Shown here: in pieces, positions 34,040-44,562 of the stretch
How the letters are laid out: every line of letters starts with the position of its first letter
How positions within the stretch are numbered: the first letter of the stretch is position 1
Assembly: GCA_017470485.1 (NCBI GenBank)
Contig: JAFUYQ010000014.1
Location: forward strand, 62,001 to 126,000
Length of the DNA: 64,000 bases
Direction of reading: 5' to 3'
Origin: Synergistaceae bacterium
Lineage (GTDB): Bacteria > Synergistota > Synergistia > Synergistales > Aminobacteriaceae
Notes under the pieces: generated by a model
What the model saw: the letters and a program-made list of their open reading frames with translations, nothing else
Told to the model about the DNA's origin: nothing
Database searches by the model: none
Program-made: the position numbers and the translations under genes

Positions 34040-34954
34040 TCACTTCCTGAGTTTAGGGTCTAAAGCGTCTCTGAGTCCGTCCCCAAGAAAATTGAACGCC
34101 AGAATCGTCAATGAGATTGCGGCGGCAGGGAAGAACAGCTGATACGGGTAAACGGCTAATGCCTCGACGGCATCGCTGCTCAGAACTCCCCAGCTTGCCA
34201 TCGGCGCACTGACTCCCAGTCCCACGAACGACAAAAACGCTTCTGTGAATATTGCGCCCGGCACTGAGAAAGTTAATGTTACGAGTACAGCACCCATAGC
34301 GTTGGGGATAATGTGGCGGAATAAAATTCTTGACGGTGATGCGCCTGTAACTCTTGCGGCGATGACGAACTCCTCATTTTTGAGCCTCATGACTTCAGCG
34401 CGAACCATTCTGGCCATTGGTGCCCAGTAAGAAATTCCGAGCGTTATGAAAATGCTCTTTAGTCCCGGCCCGACAACTACCATAAGAAGAATGACATAAA
34501 TCATTGCCGGAACGCTGTAAATCACATCAACGATTCTCATCATTACATCGTCAACTTTTCCGCCCTTGAAGCCCGAAATGCCTCCGTAAGCCACGCCGAT
34601 TAAAAGTTCAATGATACTCGCAAGTATTCCGACAGAGAGCGAAATTCTTGCGCCGTACATTACGCGGACGAATAAATCTCTGCCTAACATGTCGCAGCCG
34701 AACCAATGAATTAAACTCGGAGGTTCATTGCTGAAATTGAAGTCCATTTCGTCATACGAGTAACGCGAGAGCATTGGCCCGAAAACCGCGAACAGAATTA
34801 TCACGGTTATAGTGAGAAGACCGAGCATAGCGAGCCTGTCGGTTTTGAGTCTTGACCAGACATCAGCCCAGTAAGTTTTTGAAGGGCGCATAATTTCTGC
34901 GGAGGATTTTTCCTGAAGGGTGAGGGGCAGGAAATCGTCAGGGTTATAGTTCAT
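34040..34954 (-). CDS. Peptide ABC transporter, permease (OppC/DppC type)
   Basis: A 304-residue permease. The N-terminal cytoplasmic segment runs to about residue 37, then come six spans. The OppC-type features are W-F-G-C-D-M-L-G-R-D-L-F-V-R-V-M-Y-G-A-R-I-S-L after the first span and the EAA loop V-I-A-A-R-V-T-G-A-S-P-S-R-I-L-F. The C-terminal L-G-D-G-L-R-D-A-L-D-P-K-L-R is characteristic. It forms the channel with the DppB-type permease encoded just upstream (gap of six bases). Confidence 0.93.
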   Translation of the reverse strand: MNYNPDDFLPLTLQEKSSAEIMRPSKTYWADVWSRLKTDRLAMLGLLTITVIILFAVFGPMLSRYSYDEMDFNFSNEPPSLIHWFGCDMLGRDLFVRVMYGARISLSVGILASIIELLIGVAYGGISGFKGGKVDDVMMRIVDVIYSVPAMIYVILLMVVVGPGLKSIFITLGISYWAPMARMVRAEVMRLKNEEFVIAARVTGASPSRILFRHIIPNAMGAVLVTLTFSVPGAIFTEAFLSFVGLGVSAPMASWGVLSSDAVEALAVYPYQLFFPAAAISLTILAFNFLGDGLRDALDPKLRK

Positions 34955-34960
34955 GTTGAA

Positions 34961-35878
34961 TCACCTCAGCTTAATTCTAGGGTCAACGAATGACAGGCAT
35001 ATATCCGTAATCATGTTGAACGCTACGAGTATTGCGCTGTAAAAAATCGTTATGCCCATTATCATTGTGTAGTCCCTGTTGGTAATACTGGTTACGAAGA
35101 AAGTTCCCAATCCCGGAACGCCGTAGACCTGTTCAATGACGAAACTGCCGGTTAATATTCCTGCGGTTAAGGGGCCTAAGTAGGTCAGTACGGGAATCAT
35201 AGCGTTCTTCAGCGCGTGAACGTATATCACTGAACGTTCGCTTAATCCTTTAGCGTAGGCAGTCCTGATGTAATCCTGACCGAGAACTTCAAGCATTCCT
35301 GAACGGACGAGCCTTGAGATGAAAGCGGCAGGGTAAAGCCCAAGTGTTACCGCCGGAAGAACTGCCGTTGAAAATCCGTCCCAGAAGCCTACAGTTACCC
35401 AGCCCAAATGCCAAGCGAAGACGTAGACGAGTGATGAGGCTATGACGAAGTTCGGGATTGTAACGCCGAGAGTGGCGAGTATCATAGCGAGTCTGTCCTG
35501 AATTTTTCCGCGCCTCAGAGCCGAGATTATACCGGCAGGAATCCCGATAAGCAGTGATAATATCAGTGCCATTACGCCGACGAGGCAAGACACGGGAAAG
35601 CTCTGGGCGATGATTTCATTGACGGTCATGCCCTCGTAACGGTATGAAGGGCCTAAGTCAAGGCGCAGAATGTTCAGCAGATACTTACCGTACTGAACGA
35701 TTAGAGGGTCATTGAGGCCGTAACGCTCGTTCATTTTTTCGATGACGAAATCGGGGATTGCCTTAGCGTCCGTGAAGGGGCCGCCCGGAATTGCGCGCAT
35801 CATGAAGAAAGTTATGGTGATGACGATGAAAAGGGTTATGAGACTCGATACTGCCCTCCTGAAAATGTACTTGTTAAT
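34961..35878 (-). CDS. Peptide ABC transporter, permease (OppB/DppB type), probable ATT start
   Basis: OppB/DppB permeases are about 305 residues and begin with a cytoplasmic K-Y-I-x-R-R and a first membrane span ending near F-F-x-x-R-x-I-P-G. Here the frame upstream of the first ATG (35803) continues in exactly this way: N-K-Y-I-F-R-R-A, then a full hydrophobic span, then the M-M-R-A-I-P-G-G at 35803. An in-frame stop lies five bases before the codon ATT at 35876-35878, and no ATG, GTG or TTG occurs between. AGGGGTG lies about nine bases before that ATT. I therefore place the start at ATT, giving 305 residues. Starting at ATG 35803 would remove the whole first span. EAA loop: A-Y-A-K-G-L-S-E-R-S-V. 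First gene of the operon. Confidence 0.85.
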   Translation of the reverse strand: MNKYIFRRAVSSLITLFIVITITFFMMRAIPGGPFTDAKAIPDFVIEKMNERYGLNDPLIVQYGKYLLNILRLDLGPSYRYEGMTVNEIIAQSFPVSCLVGVMALILSLLIGIPAGIISALRRGKIQDRLAMILATLGVTIPNFVIASSLVYVFAWHLGWVTVGFWDGFSTAVLPAVTLGLYPAAFISRLVRSGMLEVLGQDYIRTAYAKGLSERSVIYVHALKNAMIPVLTYLGPLTAGILTGSFVIEQVYGVPGLGTFFVTSITNRDYTMIMGITIFYSAILVAFNMITDICLSFVDPRIKLR

Positions 35879-35925
35879 TTTGAATCACCCCTGTAAAAAT
35901 AATGTGATTAGAAAAATTTTTCACA

Positions 35926-35934
35926 ATTATAGCA
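35926..35934 (-). promoter_or_regulatory. Extended -10 promoter of the peptide ABC operon
   Basis: TGCTATAAT on the minus strand: TGn directly before a perfect TATAAT, 48 bases upstream of the inferred dppB-type start. No -35 is recognisable. Confidence 0.6.
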
Positions 35935-35996
35935 ATAACATAAACACATATGTTTCAGCTAATAGTCCTTCTTAAATACAGAACTGGAAGTCATTA

Positions 35997-36005
35997 TGAT
36001 ACAAT
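35997..36005 (+). promoter_or_regulatory. Extended -10 promoter of the VWA lipoprotein gene
   Basis: TGATACAAT on the plus strand (TGn plus TACAAT), 38 bases upstream of the ATG. The same nine bases recur before the RelA/SpoT-domain gene at 60346. The ribosome site AGGAGG follows at a normal place. Confidence 0.5.
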
Positions 36006-36042
36006 TTACTTAAATTTTTCATAATTAAGGAGGCTAAATCTC

Positions 36043-37935
36043 ATGAAGCAAAAGCAAAAATGTTTCTTCTGGCTGACAGCGTTGCTTTTGTTCTGCGTTG
36101 TCGTGTCAGGAGGCTGCGGAGGAGGGAGCGGAGGCAGTATGCAGGTAGGCAGGCCTAACGATGAGAATACTTTACCTGATACGCCGAATCTTCCAAAATC
36201 AAATGACATACCATCACCTGCTCCAACTCCTGCGCCCAATACGCCTGATGTACCAGTCCCAGTCCCTGTCCCCGTCTCGCCTGACGCTGTGAGTTTCATT
36301 GTGTCATTCATCGACATTGACGGCTCAGAGATTGAGCGGCAGATTGTCTCTGAGGAAGCTAAGGCCGTAGAACCTGAGGCTCCCGAAAAAGAAGGCTATG
36401 TGTTCTTGGGTTGGCTTGACGCTGACGGATATTTGTACGATTTCGACAGCCCTGTCTACGAAAATATTGCGCTGGCCGCGAATTACGCCGAACTCGAAGA
36501 GGTTACGGAAAGTGAACTTATTGCGTTGAGGCAGAGCGCGGACATTGAAGGCGAGTTGCTGATGTCGTTCGATGAAGGTTCGCCGTTACTGGCTGTGAAG
36601 GTAAGCTATGACCTTGACGGCGTAGGAACTGTGATAGCCGGAATAGTCAGCAATGAGCCTATGACAGGTACTGCCGGACTTATAGGTAATCCGGTTAAGT
36701 TAAACAGTCTCGGCGGTGAGGTGAAAAAAGCCGATATAACATTCGCTTACGACCCTGAGCTTGTTCGTCAGAGTGCCGTGAAAATGTGCGAGGACTACAA
36801 AAAACTCAGCGTTGACATTGATATTAACGCCGTAGACCTGAATAATATCGCTGTAGTCTGGTATGACGAGTCGAACGACATAATGACGCTTCTTGAGAAC
36901 AGCAAGGTTGACACGGCGGCTCATACGGTTACGGCAGAGACAACTCACTTCAGCAATTTCGGAGCTGTTCTCAGAGACGTGTGGGACGCGGTGTGGGGTG
37001 CGAAACTTCCTGCTGTAAGGACAGAAAGTACACCATACTATGATGTCGTCATGGCTCTGGATTATTCGGGCAGCATGTCAACTTCGGACATTCAGCAGAG
37101 TGTTGAAGCGGCTAAGGGGTTAATTGACGTTCTAGCTGATGATGACTATGTTACTGTCATTGCGTTTGCTACCACTGCGTATGCGGTAGTGGGACACAAG
37201 CTGGTAGGAAGCGGGCGTGAGGCAATAAAGCAGTCTATAACCACTCGAAATCCGGGTGTCGGCGGAGGCACAAGTTTTTCAGCTGCTCTTACTATGGCGA
37301 AGAATTACAAATCCTCAGATTCTCTTCATCAATCGCTTATAGTGCTGCTTTCCGATGGAGGCTCTTCAGTGTCAGACAGCCTGCTTAAAGAGTTGAAAGA
37401 CAACGGACAGGCAGTTATCACTCTAGGAATAGGCAGCAGCGTGTCAGAAAGCGTGATGAAAAATATCGCAAGTAAAACAGGCGGAAGTTACATTTTCTGC
37501 AAAGATTCAGCCTCATTGAAAGACACTTTTCTTGACCTTCAGAGTACCTACATCGGCTCAACAAAGGATACTGACGGAGACGGACTGCCTGATTTAGTCG
37601 AAGAATCAGGAATGCGCGACCAGTTCGGAAAAATCTGGCGGACTAATCCTACAGTGAGCGACACGGATAACGATGGCTACTCGGACGGTGATGAAATGGG
37701 AGAGTATAATAGCTTGTTTGTTGACCACCCTTACTTTAGGAGAGTCTCAAATCCCAAAAAGCCAACCTTCAAAGTCTCAATGCCATTATTGCCTGAATTG
37801 CCGAGAGAAACATACTTCGATACCAACATATCGAGCAACACTATAACATTGTGGTGCTACATAGAAGACCCTGCCTATTTGGAGACAGCGGAACGTGAAA
37901 CACGTATACACGAAAGCTGGAAATCTGAAGATTGA
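36043..37935 (+). CDS. VWA-domain lipoprotein, N-terminal part (probably split by frameshift)
   Basis: A 630-residue reading frame. It starts with a hydrophobic signal ending V-V-S-G-G-C, a likely lipobox with Cys about residue 25, then a Pro-rich linker (40-80). Residues 85-150 look like a Listeria-Bacteroides (InlB B-repeat) fold: F-I-D-I-D-G ... E-K-E-G-Y-V-F-L-G-W-L-D. A VWA domain follows from about residue 330 with a complete MIDAS (D-Y-S-G-S-M-S; later G-G-T-S-F-S and L-L-S-D-G-G). Near 510 there are calcium-binding thrombospondin type 3-like segments (D-T-D-G-D-G-L-P-D and D-T-D-N-D-G-Y-S-D-G-D-E). The last dozen residues run out of register, and the next frame continues the beta-rich domain. 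Adhesion or surface binding is a guess. AGGAGG precedes the ATG. Confidence 0.75.
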   Translation: MKQKQKCFFWLTALLLFCVVVSGGCGGGSGGSMQVGRPNDENTLPDTPNLPKSNDIPSPAPTPAPNTPDVPVPVPVPVSPDAVSFIVSFIDIDGSEIERQIVSEEAKAVEPEAPEKEGYVFLGWLDADGYLYDFDSPVYENIALAANYAELEEVTESELIALRQSADIEGELLMSFDEGSPLLAVKVSYDLDGVGTVIAGIVSNEPMTGTAGLIGNPVKLNSLGGEVKKADITFAYDPELVRQSAVKMCEDYKKLSVDIDINAVDLNNIAVVWYDESNDIMTLLENSKVDTAAHTVTAETTHFSNFGAVLRDVWDAVWGAKLPAVRTESTPYYDVVMALDYSGSMSTSDIQQSVEAAKGLIDVLADDDYVTVIAFATTAYAVVGHKLVGSGREAIKQSITTRNPGVGGGTSFSAALTMAKNYKSSDSLHQSLIVLLSDGGSSVSDSLLKELKDNGQAVITLGIGSSVSESVMKNIASKTGGSYIFCKDSASLKDTFLDLQSTYIGSTKDTDGDGLPDLVEESGMRDQFGKIWRTNPTVSDTDNDGYSDGDEMGEYNSLFVDHPYFRRVSNPKKPTFKVSMPLLPELPRETYFDTNISSNTITLWCYIEDPAYLETAERETRIHESWKSED

Positions 37936-39169
37936 GCTTATCGACATTCCTTCAGGTTTCAAACTGGAAGGGATTGAGACCAGCGAGATTGACAAGGGCA
38001 ACGGCAACATTCAGTACAAGACAACAGCGACGCTCCCATACTTCCAAAATGCAAACTTGAAAGGCGCGAAATGGAAGATAACAGCAGGCGGAAGACTGGG
38101 AAGTCCATGGACTGTTGATATTGAACCTAGGCAGGTGATTTACACTGTCAGAAACGGCCTACTCAATAAGGCACGTACGTACATGGAAAGGATCGAAACG
38201 TACTTTATTGCACAGCTTTGCGATGATGCTAAGAATGCTCAGTCGGATAACCCACAGAGCCTAAAAGAGCTGAAAAAACAGATAACCGCTCATCAAACCT
38301 CATTCTCATTGAACAGCAAGTATAAAGAAGCCTCAGACCTTCCCGACGGGATTTACGAATCTTTTGCCCGCGCGGTTCTGGACACGCTGACGAACTCAAA
38401 CATAGACAAGTTCGAGGTTGACATTAACAAGCCCGCAAAACTCCCTGAGCAAATCTATGACCAGATCGCTAAAGGCATAGACTCCGACAACTTCTCAGTC
38501 AATCTCAACGGCAAGACCTACAGTGTCAGGTACAGCATAACCGCTCTGAGTTTCATGAAGTGGGGCGGCGGCTACGCTGAGGCGACTGTTTCATGGAAAG
38601 AGTCATACGGAACTGAGACATGGCAGTTGATCTGGGCGAGCAGTTACAAGGCAGGCATAAACGCTCTTTCACATTATTGCGCTGTTCTGGCTCAGCTTGA
38701 GATTGACGTGTGGAAAGACTTTCTCGCAACGTTCGTTACTGACATGTTCGGCATAGGGAAAGATAAGGTCAGAAGTGCCCTAGACAAGGCTGAAATTGTC
38801 ATAAGAGCAATGTGCGGAGATGAGAACGCAGCACGTAGCCTTATTGAGGATATTAAGGACAAAGGCAATGAGAAGCTGAAGGACTGGATAGAAAAAGGCT
38901 TCAAGAAACTTGTGCTGAAATTCTTTCCGAACGGCCAAAAATTCCTTGACGACGCAAAGAAGATTAATGATGTCAGGAAAAAGCGTGAAGAAGAACTGAG
39001 CAAAGCGATTGCTGCTTACAACAGTGCAAAAAGCGCAATGGACGCGCAAAAAGCGGACGAGAAAATAACGTACGTCTGGGGTCAGTTCAAAACAGCGTAC
39101 AATAAACTCAAGGAGATACATATCTACGAAGGTAGTAACAGTATCAAATTCCCGAACTTGAACGACTAA
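37895..39169 (+). CDS. Continuation of the VWA lipoprotein in the next frame, or a coupled separate protein
   Basis: A 424-residue reading frame beginning with GTG at 37895 and overlapping the upstream gene by 41 bases. It has no signal peptide, and its first residues (N-L-K-I-E-L-I-D-I-P-S-G-F) read like the middle of the beta domain begun upstream. Rejoining the frames by a +1 shift between 37865 and 37935 would give one protein of roughly 1040 residues. The rest is a mixture of beta (to residue 90) and helical segments with a Lys/Glu-rich C-terminus; no known domain recognised. A GGAG lies 10 bases before the GTG, so separate translation cannot be excluded. A bidirectional terminator follows. 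Confidence 0.6.
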   Translation: MKHVYTKAGNLKIELIDIPSGFKLEGIETSEIDKGNGNIQYKTTATLPYFQNANLKGAKWKITAGGRLGSPWTVDIEPRQVIYTVRNGLLNKARTYMERIETYFIAQLCDDAKNAQSDNPQSLKELKKQITAHQTSFSLNSKYKEASDLPDGIYESFARAVLDTLTNSNIDKFEVDINKPAKLPEQIYDQIAKGIDSDNFSVNLNGKTYSVRYSITALSFMKWGGGYAEATVSWKESYGTETWQLIWASSYKAGINALSHYCAVLAQLEIDVWKDFLATFVTDMFGIGKDKVRSALDKAEIVIRAMCGDENAARSLIEDIKDKGNEKLKDWIEKGFKKLVLKFFPNGQKFLDDAKKINDVRKKREEELSKAIAAYNSAKSAMDAQKADEKITYVWGQFKTAYNKLKEIHIYEGSNSIKFPNLND

Positions 39170-39187
39170 GCAAAGGATCAAAGCTCC

Positions 39188-39238
39188 AACTCAAAGGCAC
39201 TCCTAGAAATTCAGAGTGCCTCACTTTTTTGAGTTAAT
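39188..39238. terminator. Bidirectional terminator between the VWA locus and the hic operon
   Basis: AGGCACTC (39195-39202) pairs with GAGTGCCT (39214-39221) around an 11-base loop, followed by CACTTTTTT. Outer arms AACTCAAA and TTTGAGTT extend the pairing. The T-run serves the plus strand and the A-run gives a T-run on the minus strand. The outer arm reaches into the stop codon of the minus-strand gene. Confidence 0.85.
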
Positions 39239-39764
39239 CCCATTTGTCGTACTTATATATAATTTGAATGAACTTGCTGGTCAATGAACTTCCCGGAAAG
39301 CGTTTCGACATTTCTGGGTTATAAGTCAGTGTGATTGTGGTGTACCTGTCTGGTGTCCATACGTTCTTGAGCATAATTTTCCCTGAGCTTCTGGTGTTGG
39401 CTGTGGGGGTCTCGCTGCCGCGTCCGTAAGAAGCATTCATTCCTTTCTGCAACGCCTCATAGAACCGCCTGTCATAATCAGCGTTTCCCATGCTCTGAAG
39501 ATATACGGCCTTATTGTTCATAATTTTGTTCTTGTAGAACCCGAAAATGAACGTTGCCGGATAGCCTTCAAACATTCCTTCCATAGTAATAGAGTCTTTT
39601 CGGGGGGTAAGGACTTTCGCTCCGCTGTTTTCCATTCGTTTTTGAACTCTCGCGTAGGGGTGTCCGAACGGCAATGACAAGAACGCTTCCGAGCTGGTTT
39701 GAGCTGAGAGGGCTTCACCTGAAATGATGAGGCAGAATATTAACGCACAAAAAATTTTCCTCAT
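39234..39764 (-). CDS. Exported protein of unknown function, downstream of hicB
   Basis: A 176-residue protein with a clear signal peptide (MRKIFCALIFCLIISGEALSA). The mature part has about 155 residues with mixed charge; recurring features are F-G-H-P-Y-A-R-V-Q-K-R-M near the start, F-I-F-G-F-Y-K-N-K and a beta-rich end (T-I-T-L-T-Y-N-P-E-M). I do not recognise a family. The ATG overlaps the hicB stop by four bases and GGAGG lies inside the hicB end, so it is translated with the hic genes. Confidence 0.7.
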   Translation of the reverse strand: MRKIFCALIFCLIISGEALSAQTSSEAFLSLPFGHPYARVQKRMENSGAKVLTPRKDSITMEGMFEGYPATFIFGFYKNKIMNNKAVYLQSMGNADYDRRFYEALQKGMNASYGRGSETPTANTRSSGKIMLKNVWTPDRYTTITLTYNPEMSKRFPGSSLTSKFIQIIYKYDKWD

Positions 39765-39967
39765 GCCGGTATCCTCCGCGAAGGTTCAGGGATTTCGCGC
39801 CCTAAAAGTTCGGCTGTCTCTAGCCATTCAGATATTATGACGCTGGAATTTAATAGTGCTTCTTCGGGGGTATCACCGTCGGCCATACAGCCGGCTAATT
39901 CGGGGACTTCGGCGATAAATTTTCTGTCCTCGTCAGACCAGTATATTATTTTAGTGTATCTGTCCAT
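39761..39967 (-). CDS. hicB: HicB-type antitoxin
   Basis: A 68-residue protein: Y-T-K-I-I-Y-W-S-D-E-D-R-K-F-I-A-E-V-P-E-L-A-G-C, then G-D-T-P-E-E-A-L-L-N, the standard HicB partial RNase H-like domain. It is the short form with no recognisable C-terminal DNA-binding domain. It should neutralise the HicA toxin encoded just upstream (15-base gap). AAGGAG precedes the ATG. Confidence 0.87.
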   Translation of the reverse strand: MDRYTKIIYWSDEDRKFIAEVPELAGCMADGDTPEEALLNSSVIISEWLETAELLGREIPEPSRRIPA

Positions 39968-39982
39968 TACGCACGTCTCCTT

Positions 39983-40231
39983 TCAGAATTTAAGGGCATA
40001 CTTGAGAATAATACTGCGTACCTGCTTCACTTGGTATGCTTTTGCTTTGCTGCCGTCAGGCTGAATGTTAATTATTTCCTCGATTCCGTCCTGCCAGTAA
40101 ATTGAATGACTGCCTTTAGTTCTATGACTGAAGCCCAGAACGTCAAGTAATTTCTGCAAATCGATGAACAGAATATTATTGTCCTTCCTGCCGTCCATAA
40201 CAGCCTCAAGAATTTTAGGCGTTGGAGTCAT
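39983..40231 (-). CDS. hicA: HicA-type mRNA interferase toxin
   Basis: An 82-residue protein with the HicA double-stranded-RNA-binding-like fold: L-Q-K-L-L-D-V-L-G-F-S-H-R-T-K-G-S-H-S-I-Y, where the His of G-S-H is the catalytic residue, and a final A-K-A-Y-Q-V-K-Q-V-R-S-I-I. HicA cleaves mRNA until bound by HicB. The first 20 residues are a short extension before the usual start. GGGAG lies about nine bases before the ATG. The upstream gene ends four bases before it. Confidence 0.85.
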   Translation of the reverse strand: MTPTPKILEAVMDGRKDNNILFIDLQKLLDVLGFSHRTKGSHSIYWQDGIEEIINIQPDGSKAKAYQVKQVRSIILKYALKF

Positions 40232-40234
40232 TCT

Positions 40235-40579
40235 CTAAAACTCCCAGTCCAAATACTTTGCATTCTTAGCTTCCTCGCCTGTCCCGTAACTGAAGAACCC
40301 TTTGAACCTTCTCGATGAATGCCGCTTAATCTTTGCGTTCAACAATTCTGCCTTAGCAATCACTCTGTAGTTCCTGTCGAGAAAAACCATAGTCCCTCCG
40401 AACGTAACATTATTCTTCGTTCTGTTCCTTATCGTAACGCTGAGACCCTTGAAAGTGTAGGCAATAGAACTGAAGGACAGACCGTTTTTCCCCCGAACAG
40501 TTCCGTCTCTTACGACAGCTTCCGAAACTCCCGAAAGCACCATCAGAATTAAAACAGCAATTCCCAATCGTCTTTTCAA
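40235..40579 (-). CDS. Small exported protein of unknown function, upstream of hicA
   Basis: A 114-residue protein with a TTG start (GGGAG about 11 bases upstream) and a signal peptide (M-K-R-R-L-G-I-A-V-L-I-L-M-V-L-S-G-V-S-E-A). The mature part of about 93 residues is basic and beta-rich (S-V-T-I-R-N-R-T-K-N-N-V-T-F-G-G-T-M-V-F-L-D), like a small Ig-like domain. No family recognised. It is the first of four genes (this gene, hicA, hicB, exported protein) behind one promoter. Confidence 0.7.
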   Translation of the reverse strand: MKRRLGIAVLILMVLSGVSEAVVRDGTVRGKNGLSFSSIAYTFKGLSVTIRNRTKNNVTFGGTMVFLDRNYRVIAKAELLNAKIKRHSSRRFKGFFSYGTGEEAKNAKYLDWEF

Positions 40580-40615
40580 ATTTTTACGCGCTCCCTGTGA
40601 AAATATTTACTGCGA

Positions 40616-40624
40616 ATTATAGCA
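40616..40624 (-). promoter_or_regulatory. Extended -10 promoter of the hic operon
   Basis: TGCTATAAT on the minus strand, 37 bases upstream of the TTG start of the first gene, identical to the element before the peptide ABC operon. Confidence 0.6.
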
Positions 40625-40643
40625 AGCAAAGGAGATTTAATTC

Positions 40644-41123
40644 ATGAAAAATTCTGAACGCCCTCCCTTTTTCCCGATGATGATTGACTTGAACGGCAGG
40701 AAAGTTTTAGTCATCGGCGGAGGCCGTGTGGCTTCCCGAAGAACTGAAACATTAATACGCTGCGGTGCGGAAGTTACTGCGGTCAGCCCTGAATTTACGG
40801 AGGCTTTCCCTTCTGAGGCTCATAAAATCGTGAGAGCTTTCAGCCCTGATGACATTGATGAAAATTTATCGCTCGTTATCGCCGCGACTGACAGCCGTGA
40901 AATTAATCATCTTATCCATGACATTGCAAAATCAAAATCAATTCCTGTGAATGTTTCGGACTGTCAGGAAGAATGCGATTTCTTCTTCCCGTCATTGATT
41001 AATTCCGGCCCCGTGTCAGTATCTGTAAGCAGTGCCGGAATTTCATCATCGCTGACACGGAGATTGTCTGACCGCCTCAGAAAAGTCTGGAACGCATGGA
41101 TTACAGAGGAAAATAACCCTTAA
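40644..41123 (+). CDS. Precorrin-2 dehydrogenase / sirohydrochlorin ferrochelatase-like protein
   Basis: A 159-residue protein with an NAD-binding Rossmann motif, V-L-V-I-G-G-G-R-V-A-S-R-R near residue 21, and the family features I-A-A-T-D-S-R-E-I-N and V-N-V-S-D (reading P-V-N-V-S-D-C-Q-E-E-C-D-F-F-F-P). This is the CysG N-terminal/Met8 type that oxidises precorrin-2 to sirohydrochlorin and may insert iron, in siroheme (or cobalamin) synthesis. It is short: the helical C-terminal domain ends early, as in many anaerobes. AAGGAG precedes the ATG. It stands alone, divergent from the hic operon, and no other siroheme gene is near. Confidence 0.88.
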   Translation: MKNSERPPFFPMMIDLNGRKVLVIGGGRVASRRTETLIRCGAEVTAVSPEFTEAFPSEAHKIVRAFSPDDIDENLSLVIAATDSREINHLIHDIAKSKSIPVNVSDCQEECDFFFPSLINSGPVSVSVSSAGISSSLTRRLSDRLRKVWNAWITEENNP

Positions 41124-41150
41124 ATACACTGAATATCTGAGTTTTCACTG

Positions 41151-41159
41151 TGTTATAAT
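41151..41159 (+). promoter_or_regulatory. Candidate upstream extended -10 promoter of the M23 peptidase gene
   Basis: TGTTATAAT, 175 bases before the start codon. A second element of the same kind lies at 41223, so this would give a longer leader. The stretch between holds only a 5-codon open frame after AAAGGG, which I do not call. Confidence 0.4.
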
Positions 41160-41222
41160 AACCGGCATCAAGAAAGGGTTGATGAGACATTCTAAGTAAG
41201 TATTTTTTATTAAAAGTCTTTA

Positions 41223-41231
41223 TGCTATAAT
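41223..41231 (+). promoter_or_regulatory. Extended -10 promoter of the M23 peptidase / pyrG operon
   Basis: TGCTATAAT on the plus strand, 103 bases before the TTG start. Same nine bases as at four other places in the window. No -35. The leader that follows is AT-rich with no clear structure. Confidence 0.55.
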
Positions 41232-41333
41232 ACCTAGCAGCCAAACTTGATTTTACAATATATATAGAGGTATCAAGAATCTTTATCATGTCGTAGATTA
41301 CGTAATTGAGCGGCAAGTCGGGAGGAATTGTTT

Positions 41334-44554
<3,221 letters not shown>

Positions 44555-44562
44555 TATTCAAC

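Noticed and set aside
41181..41198. A 5-codon frame after AAAGGG in the leader of the M23 peptidase gene, as a possible leader peptide
   Set aside because: There is no attenuator hairpin after it, and the second promoter at 41223 lies downstream of it.
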